A stretch of 64,000 nt of DNA from Styela clava (lineage: Eukaryota; Chordata; Ascidiacea; Stolidobranchia; Styelidae), in the NCBI RefSeq assembly GCF_964204865.1, contig NC_135263.1, positions 12,507,426 to 12,571,425 on the forward strand. The letters are read 5' to 3'. Of the stretch, positions 36,458-50,300 are shown piece by piece. Position numbers and translations under genes: made by a program. The notes beneath the pieces were generated by a model. That model was not told the DNA's origin and did no database searches. It was given only the letters and a program-made list of their open reading frames with translations. The number at the start of each line of letters is the position of its first letter. Positions within the stretch are counted from its first letter, which is position 1.

Positions 36458-39010
36458 TTATAGATACTGACATAACAGCCATATCGATATGATAGGAGTT
36501 TGCAAATGATTCTAATAATTATGAAGTTGTCATAGTTTCGAAACATATATATTCACACGTTGTAATTAATACGAGTGAGTGTGTCGAACACCGCGATGAA
36601 TTGTACAGTAACAGTTTGTTGATTGAAAATTTGAAATGATAAAATTTGGCGAGAATAATTCGATTTATTCCGTCTCTACTGTTGAGTGAGTGTAATCTTT
36701 CACTAATGAGTGAATAATCGTCATGGTCTCTTTTATGGCAACATTCCAAGTCGAGTTGGGCAAACTTTGAAAAACTATTTAGACTCTCTAAACTGAAAAG
36801 TGCATTTTGAATTTTACCTTACCGTGAATCTTGCCCGATTGCGAACGCTCTTATCCGCAAATATAGGAGCATTGCATAAGATAAATTCTGTCGTTTCTGC
36901 CTTTTTATGCGGTCGTATATAATTGCTGTATTTACATATGAATATTAATTGGATAATCGAATTGAATTATTCAAAAGGGTGTTCAGAAATTATTAGCAAT
37001 ACGGAAAATTAAACTCCTGCTCTACGTCAGAGATTATTACCCGTTCAGATCAAGCCGATATTGCTGCATGGTAAAGCATGTCGCTGCAGGACAGCTTAAC
37101 TATATTTAATGCTGAACAAAAAAAACTTCTTTAATGTATATATCATATAGATAAATAATTACGTGAACTAACAGCATTTTTGTATATTGATATTACTATG
37201 CTCATTACTTTCTGGTCAAATACAATAAATTTCAACAAATTATCATAAACTTCCGCGTGCAATATCTCAAGAGTCTTACTTCCTTGGATCCACATCCGGG
37301 AATTCAGCACAATATAAGTTAGATAAAATTCTCAAACTGACTAATTCAAGCACTTAAAAGTGGTATAGTAGGTGGCAAGTTTGTTTCCCCCGTTCATATT
37401 GAACTGGTACCTCACCCGAATAGCCTCATCTGGTTTACGTCACTGGACTGCTGTGACCTCAGCTTGGAACTGACCAAATATGTATGAACCGGTATACCAT
37501 TATACCTGTAAACCTATCTGAATACATGATAATTGAATAGTACATATATAAATTTGTTTTGTCTAGAGTCTAAAACTCATTGTCCCTTCTCACTTGCGAG
37601 TTTTACAAAGAATACGATTTGGGAGTACAACATCTGTCCATTGTGCTTATAGATACAATATATATATCCATTATCGAGACATCTCGTTATTTCTGAGTAT
37701 TGATCACGAACGTTCTGCCAAAATATTGAGAAAACTTGAAATCAATACATATCATTGGGACTGGCTTTGTATATCAATTTCAATTTTCGTTGCCAAAATA
37801 AGACGTGTTATTCTATATTTGACACATTGCCCTTATCACCTTGACTAATTCGACACAGGACAATAAATCAACCTGAACACCAAACGCTTCTATGGTATTT
37901 GGTATGGTTTAGGGACTGTTTCAATATTCTATTCCAAACCTTTTTTATATAGCTATGTATAGTAACAGACACAAGTAACGAAATAACTCATTTAACTTTG
38001 AAAGTATGATACGTTACGGTTACGACTTACGAGAATGTACCAGTTGTACCATATGAAAATTGCTATAGTTAACTTGGAAGATTAAATAGCTGAGTCTTTC
38101 AGTTATTTGTTGGCTACATATGATGGGAACTACTACCTGTTTCAAGAAAGATAACGTATGCTGTTAATGGTATAATGTCCAGTCTTGGCAACTAATATAT
38201 ATGCATTGTAACATTCATTATAAGATTCCTAAACCCTCAAATACTCCCGTTTGGATTTAATACAAGTAGATTACACAAATCTCATTCTTGATTAAGGGGA
38301 TTGATTTTACGAACTTGTAAGTGCTTTCAGATATAATACACGTATCTGGCGAATCATTTCAATATAAAATCTTTAATACGTGCTTTTTGTATATCATTTC
38401 CGCTATAAACCTTTATAAATAATAGTGAAAAAATTACAGATCGCACAAAGCAAAAAAGTATCGCAATTTTGAATTTTATTTCCAAAAATTGCTAGTTGGA
38501 AAATACTTGAGCAGTGTATCACTTTTAATATAATTATTTGTCGTTTTTACTTACAGACTTTTAAACGAGCGAAGGGTGCCAGAGCTTACAACACTTCTTA
38601 GTCTTTGTTTTCCTCGTAATAATCCTTCTATAATCCTAATAATGAAATTTCGCCGGGAAGTCAACGAGCCTGAAACACGTGAGTCAACATGAATAAATTA
38701 TATGATCTGGAATAACATGCGGCGCATTCGTGTGTAGTGTTTATTATTCATATCATTGTTGATTGTATTCAATAATATATATGTTATATAAGAATAAATT
38801 ATTCAAAAAGAAAGATTATAGTAGTATCAGGAAACTCTATTCCGGCTCTATTTATTCTTCCGTCAATTTCAGAAAAATTATATCGCATCGTAGGGTTATT
38901 TGGACGAAAGCTCGATTCGTGCCTTGCTCCAAAGCAATTGACTTGCGGTACAATCAAATTTTTATGGCGTTCCCGTATTATGTTAACCAAGATGGCGGAC
39001 ACCGGAATGT

Positions 39011-39095
39011 AATATGTGTACTAAGTTAGGACATAATTTTATTCCGATTTTTCTTGTTTTAGTTCTATTACGAGTTCGACGACTAGCCAAGTGAC
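39011..39095 (+). repeat. Dispersed repeat, copy 2
   Basis: It matches 4986-5086 over AAGTTAGGACATAATTTTAT, ATTCCGATTTTTCTTGTTTTAG and ATTACGAGTTCG...AGCCAAGTG. Just downstream (39095-39176) come CTCCCGTAGTAT and ATACTACG...GTCCGCCATCTTG, inverted relative to each other, which suggests a longer MITE-like unit. Confidence 0.5.
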
Positions 39096-41974
39096 TCCCG
39101 TAGTATTTGTATCTGAAATTATGACCTAATCCTAACCTGGTACGCATACTACGTTCCGGTGTCCGCCATCTTGCCATACTACATGAGTATCATTTTTATT
39201 TCAAAATTGCTTTTTGCATTACTGATTAAGTCATAGCAAATTTTACGGGGAAATGGTAGACGAAATCTGCAAGCAAGTTACTTCAGAAGTCAGGAATTGA
39301 AGAAATTCATCGTACATGAATACAATTGTGGTAACTTTATCGCATTTGGTTAATATATAAAATAGTAACATATATGTATTAAATCTATTGTTGTTTTATT
39401 TTTGACGTCGTTTTTTTACTCTCGTATTAAGCGCTTTTCTGCACATGCTCTTTTGTCTACATAAATAAGAATAGATATTGTTCCGCGCTATCACCAAACT
39501 TGTAAACGCGGCAAAATTCCTCCTTCTTCAAATGTTTTTGTTTTGTGAGTCAGATATTCCTTTCTAATCGTTTGTATAGAATGAAGTTGAGAAAAATCTC
39601 AGCGATTTAGTGTCGAATATCTTGTAACAAAATCGGCCCACTTTTGCCGAGGTGTTTTGGATAAAAGTAACCCAGATATCCGCCTTCGGAGAAATGCATA
39701 ATTTATGTTAATTTCGCGAACGTGCCGCTTTTATTCGTATCATATGATTTACATAGTGTAGATATCCGAACTAATGGACTGTTTTGTTAATTTTAGGTAA
39801 AATAAGTATCTAATATATAATTCTGTCATACACACCATTTTCAGTGTTAGGTGGGTCCGAGTGCGTCCCAAGTCGACCCCGAGCGTAGGCAGCTCAAAAT
39901 GGGGGGGGGGGCGGATTTTTTTCAATACGCTCACTCAAAACTTTCTCTCCAAGCAAAGCCGGCTGCCACTGATACATCTCTAACGATATCTTAAAGAATC
40001 TCTCCGCTGACTAACTTCCTTGTCGAAGTTGTCCGCTCGGTCGTTTCATTTGGAGGAAGAATTGATAGTACGTCGAAAATCGTCGGGTTATCAGCGAATT
40101 GCTCCCCAATAGAACGAAATCGCTTTTCAAAATTTTTTGGGGATTGGAGAGGGAGGAGATGCATTCCCCCCACCCCATGACTACACCCATGCGTACTACT
40201 AGATCTTCATCAATCTCCTCGAAAATACATGCCCAGTATGTCTAAGTCAATTGAAGTAAAAAGAGTATATTATAAACTCATTGTAAATACCGACTAGTTG
40301 TTAGTGCAAACTATTTTACACATGAAAAATGATATCTTACATACAGAAGACAACAATATAAATCAATCAAGCTTGGAGATGTGGTATTCTATAGAAAAAG
40401 ACCACATTCTCGACCATGATCAATGGATAATCCGATGATACAAAAACCATACTGCTGTAAAAAGAATTGTGTAGAAAAAGATTGAAGAAAATTTATGGCA
40501 CATACTGTGCTATTATTAAATTATGCTTGACCATAGATAGGCAATGCCTATGCCACCAAGTTCACCCTCAACTCTAGGACACTGCCTATACATGGCCATA
40601 AAAAATTCAATAATAAGGGGTAGCAAAAGACACAAGCCATAGAAAAAGGTGAGGCATTAGGAATACTGAAGAAGATGCAATATTATCAATAGTTTATCAT
40701 TGTATCAAGTATGAAAGTACGAAAAGGAATGGAACGTTTTTGGATCAAATAGTATTCACAAATTAAAAAATTTTCAAAATTAAGAAGTAAAAACATGAAA
40801 ACGTAGTATTGATTTTAGCTTATCTTAAAAATAGCAAAAGATGGGAGATGTATATCAGATAGAAACAGTCAATTGTAGAGGAGGCGAAATGTGCTAAAAT
40901 CAGTAAAAATTGATGCTATCATAATGTAGCAGACAGAGTAGTAGAATATTGTAGTGGATATCTTATCATTACACTGATAACCTACCCGATTATAAATTTT
41001 TAACCATGCCCAAGATAAGAAAGTTCAACCAACTACACACCTGTAAGTGGTCAAATTTTTGACACAAATAAAATTCCTAACAAAATATGGAAAACTTAAA
41101 AAAAGCTGATTTTTGTAATTGATACGAACCATGGCAAATCTTCATCGATAATAATATACACTTTGTACAATTGCAAAAATTGGTGTATTTAGGGAAAGGT
41201 CAGTTAGTTTTATGTGAATATACATTCTCAATATCCTAGTAACAAGAAAAGGGTGTTGGATTATCATACAGGCTGTAGTTTGTCATATGATTGAGCCGTC
41301 TTATCCGCATTGATAAATATGAAAATCCTTATCTGGAAAATTTGACTAGCTAAAGGATATACATTTTAAACCACCAAATGCGTATTTACTGATAATGGTG
41401 GTAGGTAAAACAGTTAAATTTTACACATATTGATCAGATTAGGATGACATTACACTTCTAGCCTGAGTATAGATATATAATAAACCCTGAAAAACAACTC
41501 ATTGTATCAAAGTATATAAAAAACAAACAATAGTACTAAATACATCATTCAATCAATATACATTGCATTAAGAAATTCTACACTATTTCATGTGTCCAGA
41601 TAAAAAATGATTACCGGTATTAATTACACTGAACTGATGCCAAAACTATTTGACTGAGCATAAACATGCAGAGTCTGTATAACCAAATAGTTTTAGGGAG
41701 AGCAAGTGTCAAGTCCAATTTTCGCCGAGTTGCTTCACTGTAAGATATTGACTGAAATATATGCTTTATATGTGCCATATCAATATATATGATAACAGAC
41801 TTATTATGATAAAAGTTCATTAGAAAAAAATTGCTATTCCTTCAAAGTAAAAAAAAGTCAGACACTGCAAATTATAGGTATATATATATATATATCCACC
41901 TATTTCATTATATTAAGAACTTATTTATTGGCGTTTGAATATTCAAAAACTACATTAATTTTCACCCATACTTT

Positions 41975-42090
41975 TGACCTGTAGTCGATAAACTGCGGCC
42001 CAAAAACAAATTTTTTGCGACTCTCAAACACCTCACTTTAGATGTATAAAACAAAAATTGTTCATACATTTATTATCATCACACAAATGT
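41975..42090 (+). repeat. Decayed copy of the 34133 hAT family
   Basis: CTGTAGTCGATAAACTGCGG followed by TTTTTTGCGACTCTCAAACACC parallels the left end of the element at 34133 (GGTCGGCAAACTGCGG, TTGTTGCGGCTCTCGAACGACC). No matching right end or target duplication was found. Confidence 0.5.
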
Positions 42091-44386
42091 ATGTTGTTTG
42101 TTTAGTAGTAATTAGCGTGAGTGAAAACATGTGTTGGTTCGTGCCACTAATTTAGACCCTTTTTCTTATGCATTTCTGTATTATTTACTATTGCTAAGCA
42201 GTAAGCATTAATATTATTAAACTGAGTTTACAGCATACCATATATACCATAACAAAATTAAACCTAAAAATGGTTTGAAATTCATATCTATTAAACTAAA
42301 CAATGTATTAAAAACAAGCTTTCTACCTAAAAAAATTTTTGATAAAAAAATATGAATTTTTTTCTAAAACAAGATATAGAAATGATCTAAAACCACATAT
42401 CATGGCAAGCTATAGCTAACTAGATTACTAATAACGAGTTTGATAAAATATTTTGAAATTTTTCTGAACAGCACTGATTAAGTCAATCACAATTGATAAT
42501 CGAGAAGTACTCTTATTAAGAACTATTGAATGCTATAAAATTATAGCTAATTTAAATAGGTAGTTATATTGAATAAATACGCAAATTTTGGCTCAGTCGA
42601 AAATCGAATAAAGAATTTGCTTAGCTTTATTGACCTTGGCATGAAAATGGTGACCAAGTAAACAAAAAGTTCCTTCATGTAAATGTTAATTATTTTTTAC
42701 ATTTAGACTTTTTCCAAATTTTAAAAAATTGTATAAATAAATCTATATTTTCAAGGTAGCGAAATTGGACAAAATTTCCATCTTAGGCGATTCAAGTTTA
42801 AGGATTCAGCTAAAATCTTTTTCAAATAATCTTACCAAATATCCATTTTACCTCTCATTCTTCCATGAATTTTAATCTATTTCTTACTTTACACATTTAC
42901 TCTAACAGCAAATTTTGTTCCATCATAAAAAAACGAGTCAAAAATGAATAAAAAAACTTTGTTTTGTAAAATCCCAAATTACTATATTTGCTTCATTTTA
43001 CCACACCTTGTGATTACAAACCTGCTTTTATAAAAAAAAATCAGCAGCAAAACCTTGAAAATATACAAAAATGTGAAAAAGGAAACAATTCTTGGAAAAC
43101 GAAATATTGGGAGTAAAAAAAAATTCAAGTCCTCTGAGATGAAAATCAAAAATTTGATCATATTCTTAAGCTTAATCACAGTGAGAAGTATAATGTCCGA
43201 GTCAGAAAATATTTACATATCCATGGCCGTGTATAATCCACAGATAAATCGTGCCATTTAAGCAAGATTAACCATAAATCAAGCTTGGAAATAATTTCTG
43301 ACAGGGAAGTTTAAAAAAAACAGCTATCACATTAGAAATACATTAAACCTTACATGTTTACTTTGTCCAGGTATTGTCGATCATGCATGGTCCCACAATG
43401 CCATATGGTATTTATCATCACCCCAAAATTGAAATGCGTAAAAAACTTGAAAAAAATGGATAACAAGTTTAGATTTCCATTCCACCAAAAAATATTGTAT
43501 CGCAATATAACTTGAAAAAAGTTCATTTTATAAGTTCATAGGAATTGAGATCAAAATTTGAAGAAAACATTTTCCTTCAAATGTGGACGAACAGATTGAT
43601 TATATTCTCAATTCCGGCAAATTTCACTTTATCAATGTGTTATTTTGCTTTAAAAAGTCACTTCCTTTCCAACTATGAGCAAAGTTATTGTCAGTGATAA
43701 AGTAATAGTTCCATCCAGTAGACTACATTGCTTCTACGCAATTCCCAAAATGGTAAACACAAATAGTATTTCATATCAAACAATGTACACCAGGAGAAAA
43801 TTGGAGTCATTCTTGCAATCTACAGCTCATATTTCTAATCCTACAATTTTATTTTGCATATAGCAAGATTTGGAAGAAAACTGAAGTCAGGTACAAGACT
43901 AGATATTACTACTTAACTACTAAATCAGAGGTATAAAATATATAAACGAGTATGGGGCTGCATTATGGTAATTTACGAGATACACCTTTTTCTATAGTAC
44001 ATAAAGCAGCTGCTAAATTAGTTAATTTATATAAGTTATAGAAGCCTATGAAGCAGACAATTGAGGTGCAGTTTTTCTTTTTTCGCGGGTTTTAGAATGA
44101 ATCAAATTTGAAATATAAATTTTGAGCTCTTGAAAATTGAAAATGAATTTTGACAGTAACTTAAAACACCTAGCGCAAGAATCAATTTTTGAGAAAATTA
44201 AGATATTTCACAGTCGCAACTCGCGAGTTTGGGTCAGAGTGAAACGTATGTTGGAAATGTTTGGTTTTGGATAGCTGGAATTTGGGAGTATGATAGTATA
44301 TCATCCTAAAATCGAAATATTACAGGAACTGATAGAGTCTATGTTCCAGATAAATAAAAATTCTTAGATACCGGACAGCGCAAACA

Positions 44387-47300
44387 CTACCCCAAATCTG
44401 GTTTCGCTTTGGAAGTTTTGTCACGATTTTTCCGCTTGCTTTGATCACGTTTATGTTGTTCAACAGCCGTTTCCAGTATTTCCGAAACCCCAGCCAGTTC
44501 TCTAGCTGTGTCATTAAGAGCTTCACCCACCTCATCATTAGTAGTATTGGATTCGGTGCTAATGCCTTCCTGTACCTGTTTGTAAGACAATATAGGTAAG
44601 ACAGTTTGGAAAGATGATAAGATGGTGCAATCATTTGTCGAACTACAGCTTTTTATCCGGTTACCAGTCCATGCATGGTATGAGAATAGTTAACACCTGT
44701 TACTTCTTTGAGTAGACTAATTTTGAGAAAGCTTATGTATTTTTATTAAAGTGATAGTAGGTGTGTCATTATTGACCAGGCATTGGATACAATGAAAAAG
44801 TGGAAATAAATTTTTTATTCAATTTTTAATATTTTAAAATAATAGATACTTTATTTCAGAGCAATGAGCAATAACTAAGAATTCGAATGATAACTTACCG
44901 GGTTTGGTATTGGCCAACCTCTAGGAAGGGGGATATTCTGTGAGTAAACTCTACAAAAAGAAAAAGGAAATTGTTAAAGCAAATCATATGTTTACATATT
45001 GTCAGCCTGATATGATGAGGAACATGCAGAATCCCATTCCCAACAATACAAAATTTGACTCGATTTGAGTGCATATCAATTCCCCTTTTCAAGACTACCT
45101 GTAATTGACAAAGAAATAATAAATGATAAATTGAAAAAAATCTGTAAAAATTGTCCTCACTTTTCAGCCTGTAAATTCCTGTTACTTCTTCTTTTTGTAT
45201 TTTTTGAAGAATTATGAGTTGGTCTACTGAAAGCACTTGGTCTATCTCGACTTTCAGAAGCATTCATCGCCGGTGGAAGAACAATATTTGAAGAATGTTC
45301 TGGAGTTCCAAAAGGAGAATGAAAATGTGGCATCAGAGGTTCAGGTGAATATGAATTTTTCAACTTATTCCAAGAATTTTCTCTTCTTAACAGCTTAGGG
45401 TTGACAGAACGAGGGTTCTGCTCAGAAACCCTGCCGTCTGATATGTGTCGTGAACGTCTTGGTGGTTCTGCGCTTTGCCGGGTTGGGGGAACTTGTGTCA
45501 CACTTGAAGACGGAACCGACATCACTCCGATTCGACGAGTTTCATCTAATGTATCTTCAGAGACTGTTGGACTTATGATATCATCAATATGTTTGGCTTC
45601 TCGTGAAGCATTGTATAATTCTCTCCTGCGTGCTTCGTTAGGTTTATATGCTGCAGTCATCAGTGTTTCTGAAGACTCAGATATGGTCTGTTGATTTTTA
45701 TTCTGCCCATTCAAAAGCAACTGATCAGCAATAGTTGTACCAATGCTACGAACCTGGAACGAACAATTTTAGGAAGAGATGAATATGAGTTGAACTCACG
45801 TTGAGTATATAATTTTAAATACCGACCATACAGACTGATGAAAAATGGAAGGGTAATGTTCCATTTACAACACACGTCCGACTCTACGACCAAGTCTCAA
45901 CCTGTATTTTGTCATCATATTCGTAAGAGCTGAAAATGCTGCCTTATTGACACTGACAGCAATGGATATTCGTCCACAACGCTCAACCAAAAAGATGCAA
46001 TGGCTTTTTGATTTAAATCAAACTTTAAATATAGATCACATAATCACATTCTTTTCATATCATTGCAAATCCCCTGTGCAGTCATCACACAGACCCCTTG
46101 GGGTGCACGAAAAAAAATCCTGCCATACGGGATAAGCAATGTCTTCCAAATGCAACTTATGCTCCAGCTCCAGATAATGTGAAATTTCAAATTTTTTGCT
46201 CGAATACATTTGTGAAAAAATAAAGTAGGAAAAGCGACTAAGATCTAATATGAAACAGTAGAAATGAGTAGCTGGACGAAGTATGGGCCCTTCATGATTT
46301 TTCTCTGTTATTCAGAAGGAAATTACGTCAGTAAAATTCACAGATAGAATACTCAAAAAGAGAAGTACGGTAAAACATAATATACTATGCATGTTCACCT
46401 TCAAGTAATCTGAAGATGGAGGTGCAGGTTCTTTGTTGAGAATAGCTGATCTAGAGCTCTGCCAACCTTTCATTCTGGAATCAACATAATTTCTGGATTC
46501 TGCCTGACAAGCTTCAGATACATATGAACTTAATTTATCATCAAAGTGAGACCTCTGTGTACCATTGCCTGATGATGAAACACTTTCTTCTCCAGATCGA
46601 AGATTCCTATCAAGAGAGAATGGCAAATAAACATATGTCTCCAGTGTAAATGTTGAATGAAATTGGTACATAGACGTGTTTTTGGCAGTCCAGGTTCTGT
46701 GTTGACTTGTAATGTTGTAAAAGAGGAAAGGTCAGGGGAACACAGATAGTTATAGCAAAATGCACCGGTGACTTTTTTTTCCAAAACACACTTTTAGTTT
46801 CGCCAATATCTCAGCCAAAAAGGTTGAACAAAATTTGTGCTTTAGACAGCAAAATCCAACTAATATTGCTATATTCTAGTTGACAAATCACCACCATGAA
46901 CTATGTTTAAAATATCTTTTTTCGACGCAAATATTTCACCTCAAATAAGGGATAGACACTGCTGTTCTCAAATCTTCTGGGCTCCTTGGGGATGCAGATT
47001 CCACTTCATGATGTCTGGATTTTCTATTCATATTCTTAGAACTTCTTCCACCACCTACTTTTGACATCTCATGATTCCTGAAACAAAAAAATCTCTTGTG
47101 AAATTTGGGATGGCTAATGGATTTTGAATAGAAATTTATAAAGATGGTGATTAAGGTTCAAAGAAACATATCATAAAGTAACTGTAGATTCGAATCCTAT
47201 GGGAAATGATCAGTTACTATATTGGCTATGGGAATTATTATTTATTGCATGGATCGAAGAAAAAATACCAAGCCTAATATGATTAACAGATCTTTCATTA

Positions 47301-50300
47301 AAAATCCCTTTAAAGGGACTTCCTATCTCCCAACCATAAGAACTATTGGAATTGTACATACTGCAAGGATGCTGTAGCAAGAAAAAAAGAGGACTCTTGA
47401 TCTTGTTGAATCAAATAAGACTTATCAAACGCATAAAATTATGATTCTGCATAGCCAGAAAATAAGATGGTCAGTTAGCCATCAGTAATGGCCCATACCC
47501 CTTTTTTTATGATTGCAGTCTGTAGCAATAATGCTTTACATGAGTTCATGTGACCCCACTTTGACACACACATTATTTTATAGAAAAACAGCTGTTTGTA
47601 CAAATTCTATCTTAGCACTAGACAATAAAAATTAGAAAAAAATAACGTTACTACATCACCACAATTTCCTGTTTACAAGCAGTTCCATGAAAGACAAAAA
47701 AGACACGATGCAATGCGGTAGCAAAATCGCAGTAAGTTACCATGAAAATTTATAAAATATGAATATACAAACCAGTGAACACAAAATATGTTTGATCGAA
47801 GAATTTAAATCTACTTCAATTTAAAATTACAAATGTATTATTACAAAATGTATTTACAGTTTAAATGGAAGCACAGATTTTTTTCCTCTCTCTCTCCCAA
47901 CTTTACTGGATATTTTTTGCTATAAAAATACTATGAGAGGTTTTGTACAATATAGTACAAAACATTTAATGGCTTTATGACCCTGGGTTTAGGGACCTCT
48001 ACCCAATTAAGTATAACCTCTATTATACTTATTAGACAATGTGTTATCAATCTATTTTATCATTCAAATGTAACTTCATCGAATTTGCTATTATCAAACA
48101 ATAATGATGAAAAAGAGCAATGGACTAATGAAAGGTCCTTGGCATACGCATTTACAATAACTTCTTTCACCATAGATTGTAGTGATTCGGGTAGCCCTAC
48201 AGAAGCATGAAGGAATGATAACCAACAAGCTGAAAGCAAGAGAATTCGATCCTGTCGGGGACAATCCGAAATAAAGATGACAATGTAATGAAGTTCAATT
48301 CATTTCTTTGGATTAGAATTGTAAACAAAATTGTAATTGATGGAAGCCATGAAAAACGATTAATTTGCTTCCCTTATGTATTGAATAGACATGAACATTA
48401 CCAATTAAAATACCGCTTTTCTAGCTAGTCTATTTAAATATGGTGTACAATTTCTTACATCCTCCAATTTACAGGATATATAGGATAGGATATATCTTAT
48501 AGGAAGTAAAATGTCACAGTCTTTTCCTGGTAATAATATTACCGTGCATTTGTATGGCACAAAGGTTGTATAAATCCATATTACTCTAAAGAAAAGCCAT
48601 TGTTAGAGCCCTTAGATTTTTAAATTTGATGCTATATATTGGTTTTAAAACTCAATGCCTAATTTTAAATGTGATTCGTTTTAGGGTGCATGGTTTTCTT
48701 GGTTGATGTGGCAAGTGCTGTAATAAAGAAACAAAGAATTAGACTATTCAAAGAGAAACACAATCACATAGTTCAAATCGTGTTTTCACGATATTTCTCA
48801 TAAATTTCCATATCTACAATGTAAAAAAACTTTATTATGGTTATAGATGGCATACAAAACCTCAATAACTCACTTCAAATAAGGATTAGAAGAAGAAACT
48901 CTTTTATCTTCCCTCTGAATATTTGGTGAAGTCTGTCCCATTCCGTCATGCGTTGTAAATCTTTTGTCTGGGTTTTTGTTACTTCTTCTAGATACAATTT
49001 TTGGTGTTTCCACTGTCAGGTTTTGGTCATGATATCTGAAATTTATAAAATGTAAAAACAATTTTTTTTTCCGCAAATGGTAGGATAGTTATTGCTGTAT
49101 CTCTGATGAAACCCGTTCCTGGAATGTCGTAATAATCTGGGAACCTTTTAAAAACCCATGCTTTCCAGCCTCCGGTCGGACCCGCTAGCTGTCACCGCCA
49201 CAACATAACTTGGCAATTAGAAATTTAAATATTTATGTGTAGTTGAATATTTTGAAATTCTTTAATATAATTTCAGAACTTCGCGAAAGTTTCATTTGGC
49301 AAGAATAAAAAACATTCTTATTCATGAAAAAAAGTAATTTCGTCAATTTGTGTGTAGAACATTTTTTATAAATTTAAATCAGAATCCTAATGCTTCCCCT
49401 TATTGAACAGAATGGTGTGAAAAGGCCGAGAAGAATAGTTATATGAAATTATGACTTTAAAGTGGGATTTGCATGCTCTCATCTATAGTAATGACGCTGT
49501 GAAGTACATTGATCCCAGCATTTAGTAGAACATATAAATTCATTAGAGGATTATCAATAGTTGTGTAAATTTTGTAGCTTCCATTCAAATGATAAAAGAA
49601 CAATGTCATTTGAATATGGAAATGAGAGATGAATTAATAAAGATTGAAATTTCAATTCAAGTAACATAACATGGACAAATATAAACTAGCACGATTCTGT
49701 CAATGTATGCACTTGCAGCTAAAATTTTAAAACCACAATTCATATATCATAAATCAAAGATATTATACTCGAAATATGCATTTTTTGTGCTGATAGGACA
49801 TTCAATTATAACTGTACGTGCAATAGTTAACAATAAATATAAAATAAGCAAGCATACACTACAAAATTTTATCAACTGATTTGCTTTTCAGTAGGGCTGG
49901 GAATAGATACCGGTAATCGTTTAATAGTTTCCGGATGGATAACGAGTACATAATTTTGAACGTTAACTTCCATTGGGTTATGTTTAACCAGTCAATTGGA
50001 TGGAATAATGAAATAATGGCATGAATAATGGAAGAGTGTTTTCACTGAAAATCCCTGCACTGCTACTCCGTAATGGAACTCATAGCTTACCTCATATCTC
50101 TGTCAGTCAATGGTTGTGGTACGTCAGCAAGTTTGATATTGTCAATAGAATTGTCTGTTTCTGAAGAACTTAAACTTCCTGAGAATAATATAAGATCTCT
50201 ATTGTTAGTATTTGATGAATATTTGAAATTTAGTTTTATTCAAATTTTGTTTCATATTGGTATATTTATACAATGCTTGATCCCTATTTGACTAAATAAG

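Larger units (their letters stand above)
36466..44386. other. 7.9-kb gene-poor region
   Basis: AT-rich, with only short frames lacking recognisable motifs on both strands. It holds repeat copies at 39011-39095 and near 41975, a G11-like run at 39901, a (TA)n run near 41879-41893 and, at its right end, the probable 3' UTR of the kinase-like gene. A minus-strand AATAAA lies at 43848-43853, about 540 bases past that gene's stop. Short unrecognised exons cannot be excluded. Confidence 0.45.

Noticed and set aside
45401-45694. 97-codon plus-strand frame
   Set aside because: Antisense shadow of the exon 45753-45161, which joins its neighbours in phase.
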